Position numbers and translations under genes: made by a program
Part shown: positions 36,718 to 46,989 of the stretch, piece after piece
Numbering within the stretch: the first letter of the stretch is position 1
Layout: every line of letters begins with the position of its first letter
Origin: Alphaproteobacteria bacterium
GTDB taxonomy: Bacteria > Pseudomonadota > Alphaproteobacteria > Micropepsales > Micropepsaceae
DNA: 64,000 nucleotides
Direction of reading: 5' to 3'
NCBI GenBank assembly: GCA_947467345.1
Contig: CANIHD010000015.1
Coordinates: 19,022-83,021, forward strand
Notes under the pieces: generated by a model
Databases searched by the model: none
The model's input: the letters and a program-made list of their open reading frames with translations, nothing else
Told to the model about the DNA's origin: nothing

Positions 36718-38600
36718 ATGAGGGGCAAAACTCGTTGGGTGCTCGCGGCGACGGTCGCGATGGCAGCCCTGGCGGCCGCCCTGCCTTTCCTCGTCTCAGC
36801 CGCATCGTTTAAAGACGTGATTGAGGCGGCGGCAACGCGCGCCGTTGGCCGCGAGGTGCGCATCACCGGCGATATGGGTTTCACCCTCTATCCCGAGACC
36901 GGAATCACCGCGCGCGATGTCCGGATGGCAAACATGCCGGGCGTGCGCCATCCCGAAATGGTTGCGGTCGAGCGACTGATCGTCGGCGCAAAATTCTGGC
37001 CCCTGCTTTCGGGTCACCTAGAGGTGACGCGGCTGCATCTGGAAAATCCGGTTGTCCATCTCGAGACAAATGCGAGCGGTGTTCACAACTGGGAATTGCC
37101 GGCGCCGCAGCAGCCGCAAGTGGCGAACGATGGTGAAACCGGCGCACGCGCTGAAGCGGGCACACAAGATGTGCGCATCACCGGTGGGACCATCACCTAT
37201 GACGACGCGACGACGCAGAGATCGCTCGTCTTCTCTGATGTTGCTCTCTCCTTCGATTTTGCTGGTGTCGATCAGCCATCGCGATCGACATTGCAGCTAC
37301 CTACAATGGCGAAAGGCTGAATCTGAAAGCCGAAATCGACAGCCTTTCGGCGCTCGACTCCGATCAAGGCGCCACCACAAAGCTCGCTGTGACATCGCCG
37401 CTGATGACCGCGATTTTCGACGGCGTGCTGTCAACGAGCGGTGAAACGAGCGGGGCCTTGAAAATCGAAGCGCCTTCGTTCCGTCGTGTTGCGACTTGGG
37501 CCGGCTACGCGATGAGCAATGGCGAGGCTTTCGGACCATTTACTTTGGACGGATATATCTCCCGCACGCCGGACCGCGTAGCCTTTACGCGTTCTATCGT
37601 GACGCTGGATGCCATACGAATGGCCGGCGATCTGACGGTCGATAGCAGCGGCGATATTCCGAATCTGACCGGGGCCGTCGGCGTCGAAGGTCTCAAGCTG
37701 GACGCGCGCACCGCCGATTCAGCAGCAAATGAAGAGAACGGCCCCAGCACTGAAAAGCTTGATTTCTCCGTGCTGAAATCGGCCAATGCCGATCTTACTT
37801 TGCGTCTCGGCAAGTTTGTCGCGAGCAGGCTGACCGTCGATTCCGCGAACGTACATCTGACGCTGAAAAACGGCCTGCTGACTGCTGCCTTGCGCGATGT
37901 CGTTTTCTACGGCGGCAAGGGCACCGGCACGCTGGTGATCGATGGCGCCAAGAACGTGCCTGACCTCGCTGCCCGGCTCAGTGTGGCCGGAATGACGATG
38001 CAGCCGTTCTTGCGCGATTCTATCCGGGCCGACCGCGTCAGCGGCACCGGCAATTTGGAATTGGAAGTTTCGGCGCGGGCGGCAACCGAAAAGGGCATTT
38101 ACGAAACCCTGTCGGGGGAGGCTCGCCTGGCTCTGGCTGACGGCGACATACGCGGCGTCGATCTGACGGCGGTTCCCAACATCGTGAAGAACCTGATCGC
38201 GACACGGCAAACCGGGATTATCGGTGACGACGCGAAGACCCCATTTGATCGGATGAGTGTCGTCTTCACACTCCTCAATGGCGTGGCGCATACTGACAAT
38301 TTCAAGCTGGAAGCACAGAAATTCCGAGTCGCCGGCGCAGGTGAAATCGATATTGTGCGCCGGACGCTGGACTTCCACCTTGAGACCCGAACCGCGGCCG
38401 CCATCCTGCCCGGCAGCCGGATGGAGATACCGCCGCTCGGCGTGCCTTTCCGGGTGCACGGAGATTGGGACAGTCTCAGCTACGGACCTGATGTCGGCAG
38501 GCTGGCCCGGGGGCTGATGGACGCCATCGCCCGCGACCCGTCCCGGATCATCCGGAACCCCGGGCAAGCATTGCAATCGCTGTTCGGTTTGGGCAGGTAG
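36718..38600 (+). pseudogene. AsmA-family protein gene with a single frameshift
   Basis: The first frame (36718-37320) encodes an N-terminal membrane helix and the AsmA start (RAVGREVRITGDMGFTLYPE, GITARDVRMAN). Homology continues in another frame to 38600 (AIDIAATYNGERLNLKAEI, SALDSDQGATTKL, then LEAQKFRVAGAGEIDI and GVPFRVHGDW at the C-terminus). The switch falls near 37276-37285: one missing base after the proline codon of DQP would restore a continuous protein of about 627 residues. AsmA proteins are membrane-anchored periplasmic proteins linked to envelope lipid transport. The single defect could be a real mutation or a sequencing error. Confidence 0.75.
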
Positions 38601-38605
38601 TTTGC

Positions 38606-39721
38606 ATGAGATTTCCCCGTTGGTTGAAATACGGTCTCGGCATTTTGGGCGCGGTCCTTGTGGCCGGTGCCGCCTATATCGCTTGGCCGATCGTATTTCC
38701 GCCGCCGAATTTAACAGTTGCGAGCTGGGGCGAAGACTATGGCCGCGCGCAGATGGTCGCCATGTTTCATCCGTTCACGGATGAAACCGGCACCGATGTG
38801 GACGCCACCATCTATGGCGGCGGCCTCGCCGACATTCGCCGCCAAGTCGAATCCGGCATGATCGAATGGAACGTGGTCGATTTTGAATTGGCCGACGCCC
38901 AAGCCGCCTGCCGCGAAGGATTGTTGGAGCCACTCACCGATCTCGAATTGCCACCCGGCGCAAACGGCACGCGCGCCGTGGCCGATTTCGTGCCCGGAGC
39001 TTTGGGCCCATGTTGGGTCGGCACCTCGGTCTATTCGCAAATCATCGCCTATGCGCCCAAAACATTTCCGGAAGCGCCGACGAGCCCCGCCGATTTTTTC
39101 GACCTGGTGAAATTTCCCGGCGCGCGAGGGATGCGCGACAACGGCCCGATGTATAATTTGGAATTGGCGCTGCTCGCCGATGGCGTCGGCCTCGTCAATG
39201 TCTACCCGACCTTGGCAACGAAGGAAGGCGTCGATCGAGCCTTCGCCAAGCTGGACACGATCAAGGAGACGCTGCGCTGGTGGAAACGGCTGAACGATCC
39301 CGTCGATTGGATCGAGCGCGGCGAGGTGGCCATGACCACCGTTCTGAACGGCCGGGTCTTCGATGCCGTTCTCGCGGGTAAAGAAATTGCCCCGGTCTGG
39401 AACGGGCAGCTTTATCAAATGGACGTGTTCGGCATTCCCAAAGGCAGCGCCAATCTGGATGAGGCGCGCGATCTGATCCGCTATGCCACCTCCTCCGGCC
39501 CGCAAGCGGCGCAGGCCAATTGGCTGCCTTATGGCCCGGCGCGGCGTTCGGCCATTGCCCTGATGGGCAACCATCCGACGCGCGGCACCGTCATGCGCCC
39601 CTTCATGCCGACGGCGCCGGAGAATTTCGCCAATGCCTTGGCCATCAATCCGGACTGGTGGGACGAGCACGGCGCCGCCATTAAGGAGCGGTGGGCCGCC
39701 TGGCGGATTCCGAGTGAGTAG
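38606..39721 (+). CDS. Polyamine-type extracellular solute-binding protein, membrane-anchored
   Basis: The 371-residue protein starts at an ATG (38606) five bases after the AsmA-like gene. Residues 8-30 form one hydrophobic helix (YGLGILGAVLVAGAAYIAW) followed by FPPPNLTVASWGEDYGRAQM. No signal-peptidase site is obvious, so it may stay anchored. The remainder has the PotD/PotF-type binding fold, for example TIYGGGLADIRRQVESG and FELADAQAACREGLLEPL. No polyamine permease or ATPase genes are adjacent; the next genes are oligopeptide permeases of a different class. It is therefore an orphan binding protein in this window. Confidence 0.8.
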   Translation: MRFPRWLKYGLGILGAVLVAGAAYIAWPIVFPPPNLTVASWGEDYGRAQMVAMFHPFTDETGTDVDATIYGGGLADIRRQVESGMIEWNVVDFELADAQAACREGLLEPLTDLELPPGANGTRAVADFVPGALGPCWVGTSVYSQIIAYAPKTFPEAPTSPADFFDLVKFPGARGMRDNGPMYNLELALLADGVGLVNVYPTLATKEGVDRAFAKLDTIKETLRWWKRLNDPVDWIERGEVAMTTVLNGRVFDAVLAGKEIAPVWNGQLYQMDVFGIPKGSANLDEARDLIRYATSSGPQAAQANWLPYGPARRSAIALMGNHPTRGTVMRPFMPTAPENFANALAINPDWWDEHGAAIKERWAAWRIPSE

Positions 39722-39850
39722 GCTGGCGGTGAATTCCCCAGGAGGGGCAAGGGCCTGGTGAGCAATAAGAAACTGGACTTGGTCCCCCGCTCCCTGTTCA
39801 CTACCCGCTAAGCAGAACGCGCCGCTTTTCCGAGGAGCTCCACGCCTTCG

Positions 39851-40795
39851 ATGTTGTCTTATGCGATCCGGCGAACTCTGGGCGCGATTCCCACCCTGTT
39901 CCTGATCATTACATTCGCGTTTTTCATGATGCGGATCGCCCCTGGCGGTCCCTTCGACGGCGAAAGGCGTCTTCCGCCCGAGATCGAGGCCAATATCAAC
40001 GCGGCCTACAATCTCGATAAGCCGCTCTATGAGCAGTACTTCATCTATCTTGGGCGCCTGGCGCAGGGGGATTTCGGCCCCTCCTTCAAGACCAAGGATT
40101 TTACCGTCACCGAGATGATCGCCTCCGGCCTGCCGGTCAGCATCAAACTGGGACTGACCGCCATTGTGCTGGCGCTTCTTATCGGGACGTTTCTTGGCGT
40201 CTTCGCGGCCCTACGGCAGAACCGGCCCGCCGACTATTCGGTGATGACGATTGCCATGGTCGGCATCACGATTCCGACCTTCGTGACCGCGCCACTGCTG
40301 ACGCTTCTGTTCGGCGTCTATGGCGTTCACATATTCGGGCTCGATATCACGCTGCCGGTCGGCGGCTGGAACAATGGCGCGCTGCGCAACATGATCCTGC
40401 CGGTGATCGTGCTGGCGTTGCCGCAGATCGCGGTGATTGCGCGCCTGACGCGCGGCAGCATGGTGGAGGTTCTGCACTCCAATTATGTGCGCACGGCGCG
40501 GGCTAAGGGGCTTTCCTCCTGGCGCGTGGTTACACGCCACGCCATGCGCGCCGGGCTCTTGCCGCTGGTCAGCTATCTCGGCCCCGCCATTGCCGGCCTC
40601 GCCACCGGCTCGCTCATCGTGGAGCAGATTTTCGGCATTCCCGGCATTGGCCGCTATTTCGTGCAAGGCGCGCTCAACCGCGATTACACGCTGGTTCTGG
40701 GCGTCGTGATTTTCTATGCGACATTGATCATTCTCCTCAATCTTGTCGCGGACATTCTCTACCGCGTGCTCGACCCGCGCGTGAGATACGATTGA
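39851..40795 (+). CDS. oppB: Oligopeptide ABC transporter permease OppB
   Basis: This 314-residue inner-membrane permease has six predicted helices. The N-terminus YAIRRTLGAIPTLFLIITF is typical of OppB/DppB, and the cytoplasmic EAA loop is YVRTARAKGLSSWRVVTRHA. GSLIVEQIFGIPGIGRYFV near the C-terminus is also diagnostic. It opens the operon oppB-oppC-oppDF and the four binding proteins. The oppC ATG shares one base with its TGA. GAGGAG lies upstream of the start. Confidence 0.95.
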   Translation: MLSYAIRRTLGAIPTLFLIITFAFFMMRIAPGGPFDGERRLPPEIEANINAAYNLDKPLYEQYFIYLGRLAQGDFGPSFKTKDFTVTEMIASGLPVSIKLGLTAIVLALLIGTFLGVFAALRQNRPADYSVMTIAMVGITIPTFVTAPLLTLLFGVYGVHIFGLDITLPVGGWNNGALRNMILPVIVLALPQIAVIARLTRGSMVEVLHSNYVRTARAKGLSSWRVVTRHAMRAGLLPLVSYLGPAIAGLATGSLIVEQIFGIPGIGRYFVQGALNRDYTLVLGVVIFYATLIILLNLVADILYRVLDPRVRYD

Positions 40796-41727
40796 TGTCG
40801 CCCATTCTACCCTCCGAACGCGCCGAATTGATGCAGGCCGCGCGCGCCGTGAAAGGCCGCAGCCTATGGAAGGATGCGCAGCGCCGCCTTTTCCGCAATA
40901 AGGCCGCCGTGGTCAGCATGGCAATTCTCGCCGTCCTCACCGTGCTCGCCATTTTGGCGCCATTGCTCTCGCCTTACTCCTATCAAGTCATCGACTACGC
41001 GCTGGTGAGCTGCGCCCCGCCTTGGTGGGGCGGCGATCCTTTGTGCCGCGCTACCGGCGCGCATTGGTTCGGCATGGATTCGGTGGGGCGCGATCTCTTC
41101 ATCCGCACGCTCTACGGCGCCCGCGTTTCGCTGGCGGTCGGATTGGTGGCGACGACGGTGAGCCTCTTGATCGGCGTGCTTTATGGCGCCACGGCAGGCT
41201 TTATCGGTGGCCGCGTCGACGCCGCCATGATGCGCTTCGTCGACATTCTCTATTCCCTGCCCTTCATCTTCTTCGTCATCATCCTGATGGTGATTTTCAA
41301 CCGCAATTTCATTCTGATGTTCGTGGCCATCGGCGCGGTAGAGTGGCTGACCATGGCGCGGATCGTGCGTGGCCAAACGCTTTCGATCAAACAGAAGGAA
41401 TTCATCGAAGCAGCGCGCGCCGGCGGCGTGGGCACATTCGGCATCATCACCTGCCATGTCATCCCGAATGTTGTGGGCCCTGTCATCGTCTACGTCACGC
41501 TGACCATTCCCGCCGTCATCCTGGCGGAAAGCTTCCTCTCGTTTCTCGGTCTCGGCATTCAAGAGCCGCTGACCTCCTGGGGCGTGCTGATTTCCGAAGG
41601 CGCCAACACGCTGGAGACGGCGCCCTGGATGCTGCTCTTCCCCGCCACTTTCATGGCGGTGACTCTGTTCTGCTTCAACTTCATCGGCGACGGGTTGCGC
41701 GACGCGCTCGACCCGAAGGAGCGCTGA
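40795..41727 (+). CDS. oppC: Oligopeptide ABC transporter permease OppC
   Basis: This 310-residue permease pairs with OppB. WKDAQRRLFRNKAAVVSMAI at the N-terminus, HWFGMDSVGRDLFIRTLYGAR and the EAA loop EFIEAARAGGVGTFGIITCH are characteristic. I use the ATG at 40795, which overlaps the oppB stop, rather than the TTG one codon before. Four bases separate it from oppDF, so the permease and ATPase genes are tightly coupled. Confidence 0.95.
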   Translation: MSPILPSERAELMQAARAVKGRSLWKDAQRRLFRNKAAVVSMAILAVLTVLAILAPLLSPYSYQVIDYALVSCAPPWWGGDPLCRATGAHWFGMDSVGRDLFIRTLYGARVSLAVGLVATTVSLLIGVLYGATAGFIGGRVDAAMMRFVDILYSLPFIFFVIILMVIFNRNFILMFVAIGAVEWLTMARIVRGQTLSIKQKEFIEAARAGGVGTFGIITCHVIPNVVGPVIVYVTLTIPAVILAESFLSFLGLGIQEPLTSWGVLISEGANTLETAPWMLLFPATFMAVTLFCFNFIGDGLRDALDPKER

Positions 41728-41731
41728 GGCG

Positions 41732-43549
41732 ATGGCGGAACCCGTTCTCAGCATCAAATCGCTCGACATCCGCTTTAAGACGCCGGACGGCGAAGTGCAT
41801 GCAGTCAAACATATAGATCTCGATATCGCGGAAGGCGAAGTCGTCGGCGTAGTCGGCGAATCCGGCTCCGGCAAAAGCCAATTGTTTCTCGGCGCCACCG
41901 GGCTTCTCGCCGGCAATGGACGCGCCACAGGCCAGGTCTTTTATCGTGGCCGGCAAATCCTGGGCGCGTCGCCGAAGCAGCTGAACGACATTCGCGGCTC
42001 CAAGATCACCATGATCTTTCAGGACCCGCTGACCTCTTTGACGCCGCATATGCGCATCGGCGACCAGATCATGGAGGCGTTGCGCATCCATCTGAAAATG
42101 AGCCGCGAAGCTGCCTTCGCGCGAGCCGTGGAAACGCTGGAATTGGTGCGCATTCCGGAAGCGAAGCGCCGTATGCGGCAATACCCGCATGAACTCTCGG
42201 GCGGCATGCGCCAGCGTGTCATGATCGCCATGGCCACCGCCTGCGGGCCCGATCTTCTGATCGCCGACGAGCCCACCACGGCGCTCGACGTGACGGTGCA
42301 AGCGCAAATCCTCGACATCATGCGCGATCTGAAAACCAAGCTGAAGACATCCATCGTCCTGATTAGCCATGACATGGGCGTAATCGCCGCCATGTGCGAC
42401 AGGGTCGCCGTTATGCGTCACGGCGAATTCGTGGAGCAAGGATCGGCGGAGGATATTTTCTACCGCCCGCAGCATCCTTATTCGCGCATGCTGCTGGACG
42501 CCATGCCGCGCCTGGACCGCCCCGAGCGGCCAGGCCACGCGCCGCTGATCACTGTTGCCGACCGCGAAGCGCGGCCGTTTCTTCTGCAGGTCGAAGACGT
42601 GAAAGTGCATTTTCCTATCCGCGTCGGCGGTACGCTGTTTCCCAAATACAAACCCTTGCGCGCCGTGGACGGCGTCAGCTTCGAGCTGCGGGAAGGCGAA
42701 ACGCTGGGCGTGGTCGGCGAATCCGGCTGCGGAAAATCCACGCTCGCGCGCGCCGCCATTGCGCTTCTGCCCAAGACGGCAGGCCGCGTGGTGTGGTGCG
42801 GACGCGACATGAGCGAGACGACCAAGGAAGAATTGCGCCTCCTGCGCAAGGATTTCCAGATCGTCTTCCAAGATCCGCTGGCAAGCCTCAATCCGCGCAT
42901 GACCATCGGCCAGAGCATTTCCGAGCCGCTGCGCACGCTGGAGCCGGACCTCTCGCGCGTTGAGGTGGCCGAGCGCGTGCGCGCGATGATGGAGCATGTC
43001 GGTCTCGATCCCGCCTGGATCAACCGCTATCCGCACGAATTCTCCGGTGGGCAGAATCAACGCGTCGGCATCGCTCGCGCCATGATTGTCGAACCCAAGC
43101 TTGTGATTTGCGACGAAGCCGTGAGCGCGCTGGACGTTTCCATACAGGCGCAGATCGTCGATCTCATCCTGGCGCTGCAGCGCAAATTCGGCATGTCGCT
43201 GATTTTCATCAGCCATGATTTGTCGGTGGTGCGCCAGGTTTCGCACCGCGTAATGGTTCTCTATTTGGGGCGCGTGGTGGAGCTGGCCAACCGCAACGCG
43301 ATCTATACCGACCCGCGCCACCCTTATACGCGCGCGCTGATCTCGGCGGTGCCTATTCCGGATCCCAAATTGGAACGGGCGAAACCCCGCGTTCCTTTGC
43401 CCGTGGACCTGCCGTCGCCAATGGATTCGCGCTCCGCCCTGACGTTCCTGAAATCGAAGCGCATCGACGATCCGGACGCAGTGCAATACGTGCCGCGCCT
43501 GGAGGAAGTCGTTCCTGGGCATTTCGTGGCCGAGCACGATCCTGTGTAG
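41732..43549 (+). CDS. oppDF: Fused OppD-OppF ATP-binding protein
   Basis: This 605-residue protein joins both ATPases of an oligopeptide importer. Domain one has Walker A GESGSGKSQ (about residues 42-50), signature LSGGMRQRV and Walker B LLIADEPTTALD. Domain two has Walker A GESGCGKST, signature FSGGQNQRV and Walker B LVICDEAVSALD. Each domain ends with the Opp C-terminal HPYSRMLLDAMPRLD or HPYTRALISAVPIPD motif. Such fusions are common in alphaproteobacteria. It would power import by OppBC of peptides delivered by the binding proteins encoded downstream. Confidence 0.95.
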   Translation: MAEPVLSIKSLDIRFKTPDGEVHAVKHIDLDIAEGEVVGVVGESGSGKSQLFLGATGLLAGNGRATGQVFYRGRQILGASPKQLNDIRGSKITMIFQDPLTSLTPHMRIGDQIMEALRIHLKMSREAAFARAVETLELVRIPEAKRRMRQYPHELSGGMRQRVMIAMATACGPDLLIADEPTTALDVTVQAQILDIMRDLKTKLKTSIVLISHDMGVIAAMCDRVAVMRHGEFVEQGSAEDIFYRPQHPYSRMLLDAMPRLDRPERPGHAPLITVADREARPFLLQVEDVKVHFPIRVGGTLFPKYKPLRAVDGVSFELREGETLGVVGESGCGKSTLARAAIALLPKTAGRVVWCGRDMSETTKEELRLLRKDFQIVFQDPLASLNPRMTIGQSISEPLRTLEPDLSRVEVAERVRAMMEHVGLDPAWINRYPHEFSGGQNQRVGIARAMIVEPKLVICDEAVSALDVSIQAQIVDLILALQRKFGMSLIFISHDLSVVRQVSHRVMVLYLGRVVELANRNAIYTDPRHPYTRALISAVPIPDPKLERAKPRVPLPVDLPSPMDSRSALTFLKSKRIDDPDAVQYVPRLEEVVPGHFVAEHDPV

Positions 43550-43633
43550 GGGCCCGTGTAGCTCCGCCCGTTGCCGGGAAGGCCTGCGGTTGTGTTAGAT
43601 TCTGTGCTGCAAACACGCTGCCCCGGAGCGCTC

Positions 43634-45259
43634 ATGATTGCCGCTATTTTCACCCGCGCCCGCTTCGCTGCCGCTATTGCCGCCATTCTCGTCATCAGCG
43701 CTTGCGGCCAGAACGAGCAACAGGCTCAGACGGATGCGCCGGCAGCGCAGGCGCAAATGTCGATTACTCGTGGCGAAGCCGGCGAGCCAGACACGCTCGA
43801 TCCGGGACTGGCAACAACCACGTCAGAGCACGCAATTTTGGGGGAGGTGTTTCTGGGCCTGACAACTGAAGACGCCAAGGCGCAGCCGATCCCGGGCGCG
43901 GCCGAGCGTTGGGATGTGTCCGCAGACGGATTGGTATGGACATTCCATTTGCGTGATCACACCTGGTCGGACGGCACGCCCGTTACCGCCGAAGATTTCG
44001 TATCCGGGTGGCGCCGCGTGCTCGATCCCAAGACCGCCGCGGCTTACGCGCTTATCCTTTACGACTTCAAGAATGCACAGGCGATCAACGCCGGGAAAAT
44101 GCCAGTGGAACAACTGGGTGTACGCGCTGTCGATGCTCGCACCGTGGAAATCACGCTTGAACACCCGGCGCCTTATCTGCCGCAGTTGTTACGACATCAA
44201 GCCACCTTTCCGTTCCCCCGACATGTTTTTGCTGCGCACGGCGCGGACTGGATCAAACCAGGAATTCAGATCGGCAATGGTCCCTATATTGTTACCGAGT
44301 GGCTGCCCAACGACCACATCACGTTGGTCAAGAACTCACGTTTCTACGATGCAGCCAACGTCGCCATCGACCGCATCACCTTCATCCCCATAAACGATCC
44401 CAATGCCGCTTTGCGGCGTTACCGTGCGGGGGAAATGGACGCGTTGAACTACATTCCTGAGGATCAGATCGACTGGTTAAAGGCCAATCTCGCTGATCAA
44501 TTGACCATCGTGCCGAAACTGACCATTGCAGCGGTGGTGCTGAATGAAACGCGCAAGCCGTTTGATGATATTCGCGTTCGCGAAGCGCTGAACCTTGCCT
44601 ACGACCGCGATCTCATGACCAAAACCATTATTCGGACAGGTCAGGAACCGGCCTATTCCATCGTTCCTCCCGGTATCGCCGACTATCCGATGACGGCCCA
44701 ATTATCCTTTAAGAACTTAACCCAGCCCGAACGCATTGCGCGGGCCAAGGAATTGATGCTGCAAGCCGGCTACGGCCCACAAAAACGCCTGGCACTTACG
44801 TTCTCCACGATTGCTTCTCAGGACGCCAGGCGTGTGACGGCAGCCATTCAGCAAATGTGGCGTGAGGTTTTTGTCGATCTTGAGATTGCTCAGTTCGACG
44901 GGCGAGTTCTGGTTAGCAAACGGCGCGCCGGAGATTTCGATGCCGCCCCGACCGGATGGCTCGCCGACTACAACGACGCCTACAATTTTCTATTTCTATT
45001 CTTGAGCGACAATGATCTTAACGACGCCAAATATAAGAATCCGATGTTTGATGCCCTTCTCGGCGAAGCTCAGAATGAACCGGATTTGGCAAAGCGTGGG
45101 CAAATATTGGCGCGGGCCGAGCAAATGCTGCTCGACGATCATGTCTGGATTCCCACTCGCTACGAAGTTGTGAGCAATCTGGTTCAACCACATGTGCGCG
45201 GCTGGGTTACCAATTCCAGCGATATCAACCGCACGCGCTGGCTGACGATTGAAAGATAG
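43634..45259 (+). CDS. OppA-like peptide-binding lipoprotein, copy 1 of 4
   Basis: The 541-residue protein starts at the ATG at 43634 (GGAG eight bases upstream) and has a lipobox ending in ISAC (LVISACGQNE), so it is lipid-anchored. It is a family 5 solute-binding protein: SITRGEAGEPDTLDPGLA, WDVSADGLVWTFHLRD, TPVTAEDFVSGWRRVLDP, and NRTRWLTIER at the C-terminus. It lies 84 bases after oppDF. It is first of four tandem paralogues and is markedly diverged from the others in the ligand-binding region. Its codons look AT-richer than those of oppBCDF. Confidence 0.88.
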   Translation: MIAAIFTRARFAAAIAAILVISACGQNEQQAQTDAPAAQAQMSITRGEAGEPDTLDPGLATTTSEHAILGEVFLGLTTEDAKAQPIPGAAERWDVSADGLVWTFHLRDHTWSDGTPVTAEDFVSGWRRVLDPKTAAAYALILYDFKNAQAINAGKMPVEQLGVRAVDARTVEITLEHPAPYLPQLLRHQATFPFPRHVFAAHGADWIKPGIQIGNGPYIVTEWLPNDHITLVKNSRFYDAANVAIDRITFIPINDPNAALRRYRAGEMDALNYIPEDQIDWLKANLADQLTIVPKLTIAAVVLNETRKPFDDIRVREALNLAYDRDLMTKTIIRTGQEPAYSIVPPGIADYPMTAQLSFKNLTQPERIARAKELMLQAGYGPQKRLALTFSTIASQDARRVTAAIQQMWREVFVDLEIAQFDGRVLVSKRRAGDFDAAPTGWLADYNDAYNFLFLFLSDNDLNDAKYKNPMFDALLGEAQNEPDLAKRGQILARAEQMLLDDHVWIPTRYEVVSNLVQPHVRGWVTNSSDINRTRWLTIER

Positions 45260-45269
45260 GAATTTCCTT

Positions 45270-46880
45270 ATGCTCATGCGCCGCCGCGACTTTGCGATTC
45301 TGGCTTTGACGTTTGCGCTCGCTGCCTGCGGGCCCAACGCCGAAGCGCCAACCGAAGGCGCCGCTACAGAAATGGTCCTTCACCGTGGCAATACTGCTGA
45401 GCCAGAATCTTTGGATCCTTCGCAGACCTCGACTCTCTGGGCGGCACACATTGAGGGCGATCTTTTCCTCGGCCTCTACACCGAGGACGCTGAAGGAAAG
45501 ACGATTCCCGGAGCAGCCGTCGAGTCTTCAGTGTCTGAGGACAGCCTCACCTGGACGTTCCATTTGCGCGACCATCTGTGGTCCGATGGCACGCCGGTTA
45601 CGGCCGGCGACTTTGTCTTTGCCTGGCACCGCATGGTGGATCCCAAGACGGCCGCCAAATACGCATCCATTCTTTACCCATTCAAGAATGCGCAAGCGAT
45701 CGTCGAAGGAAAAATACCTCCATCGTCGCTGGGCGCGCGCACTATTGACGACAAGACCATCGAACTAGAGTTGGAACAACCGACACCCTTCCTTCCCGAA
45801 CTACTGACGCATGGAACGACCTATCCGGTCCCCCGCCACATAATTGAGTCCAAAGGTGACGCCTGGGTAAGGCCAGGAAATCTGGTTTCCAATGGGGCCT
45901 ATACGCTTTCAGAATGGGCACCACGTGACCACATCACGCTGGTAAAAAATCATCGGTTTTACGACTCCGCGAATGTCAAAATCGACCGTGTTGTTTTCTA
46001 TCCAACGGAAGACTCGCAGGCGGCTCTGCGGCGCTTGCGAGCGGGCGAATTGGACACGCAAGACCCTTTACCCGCTCAGCAGATAGATTGGATTCGTGCC
46101 AACATTCCGGAGATGCTCAAACAGTCTCCCATTCTCTCGCTCGATTATGTCGTCATGAATCAGATGCGCAAGCCGTTCGACGACGTTCGCGTACGTGAGG
46201 CTCTCAACCTCGGCTACGACCGCGAGACACTTACCAATGTCATTTATCGGCTCGGCGAAGTGCCGGCCTACAACATTGTTCCGCCCGGCGTCGCAAACTA
46301 TCCCGGGGGTGCGTCATTTGCTTTCAAAGATACGCCGAAGGCCGAACGCATCGCTCGCGCGCAAGCCTTGATGCGGCAGGCTGGTTATGGCCCCGATAAA
46401 CCGCTCCGCACCACCTATATGACCTCAGCCCTGCCCGATGCTCGACGCGCGGCCGCTGCTGTTCAAGACATGTGGAAGGAAATTTATATCGAGCTGGAGA
46501 TTGTCCAACTCGAAGGCCAGATCGCTTATGCCCGCCTGAAAGAACAGGATTTCGATATCTCCGCCGCAGCTTGGATTGCGGATTTCAATGACGCGTCCAA
46601 CTTTCTCTTTCTGCTGACCACAAGCAATGGCGGTCTCAATTACGGTCGCTATAGCAGCGAGGAATATGATCGGGCCTTCAAAGCGGCTTCTGGCGAGATC
46701 GATTTAGCCAAGCGGGGTCAACTCTTCCTCGAGGCTGAAAAAATCGCATTGCGGGATCATGCCTTAATTACTCGTGATTTCCGCTCCACTAGGACGCTTG
46801 TTCAACCCTACGTAAAGGGCTGGATTCCGAACGCCAAGGACGTCAATCGAACGCGCTGGCTTTCAGTCGAGCGGCCCTAA
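45270..46880 (+). CDS. OppA-like peptide-binding lipoprotein, copy 2 of 4
   Basis: The 536-residue product starts at the ATG at 45270, which has AGGA about nine bases upstream; the TTG further up lies inside copy 1. The lipobox is LAAC (LTFALAACGPNA). Family motifs are HRGNTAEPESLDPSQT, SLTWTFHLRDHLWSDGTPVT and NRTRWLSVERP. It begins ten bases after copy 1, so the two are cotranscribed. The ligand specificity is unknown. Confidence 0.88.
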   Translation: MLMRRRDFAILALTFALAACGPNAEAPTEGAATEMVLHRGNTAEPESLDPSQTSTLWAAHIEGDLFLGLYTEDAEGKTIPGAAVESSVSEDSLTWTFHLRDHLWSDGTPVTAGDFVFAWHRMVDPKTAAKYASILYPFKNAQAIVEGKIPPSSLGARTIDDKTIELELEQPTPFLPELLTHGTTYPVPRHIIESKGDAWVRPGNLVSNGAYTLSEWAPRDHITLVKNHRFYDSANVKIDRVVFYPTEDSQAALRRLRAGELDTQDPLPAQQIDWIRANIPEMLKQSPILSLDYVVMNQMRKPFDDVRVREALNLGYDRETLTNVIYRLGEVPAYNIVPPGVANYPGGASFAFKDTPKAERIARAQALMRQAGYGPDKPLRTTYMTSALPDARRAAAAVQDMWKEIYIELEIVQLEGQIAYARLKEQDFDISAAAWIADFNDASNFLFLLTTSNGGLNYGRYSSEEYDRAFKAASGEIDLAKRGQLFLEAEKIALRDHALITRDFRSTRTLVQPYVKGWIPNAKDVNRTRWLSVERP

Positions 46881-46989
46881 GGCTCAAAAACCAGGCAATG
46901 GCGGCCTAGCGACAGGCGGCGGCGCCTTGTTGTATCGTTCGCCCAGCTTCAAGAACAACGACTTCGCGAACGACGACAAGGATTGAACT

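Noticed and set aside
41681..43537. 618-codon frame antisense to oppDF
   Set aside because: It is a shadow of the fused ATPase gene; the composition (His, Arg, Gln rich) is typical of antisense frames.
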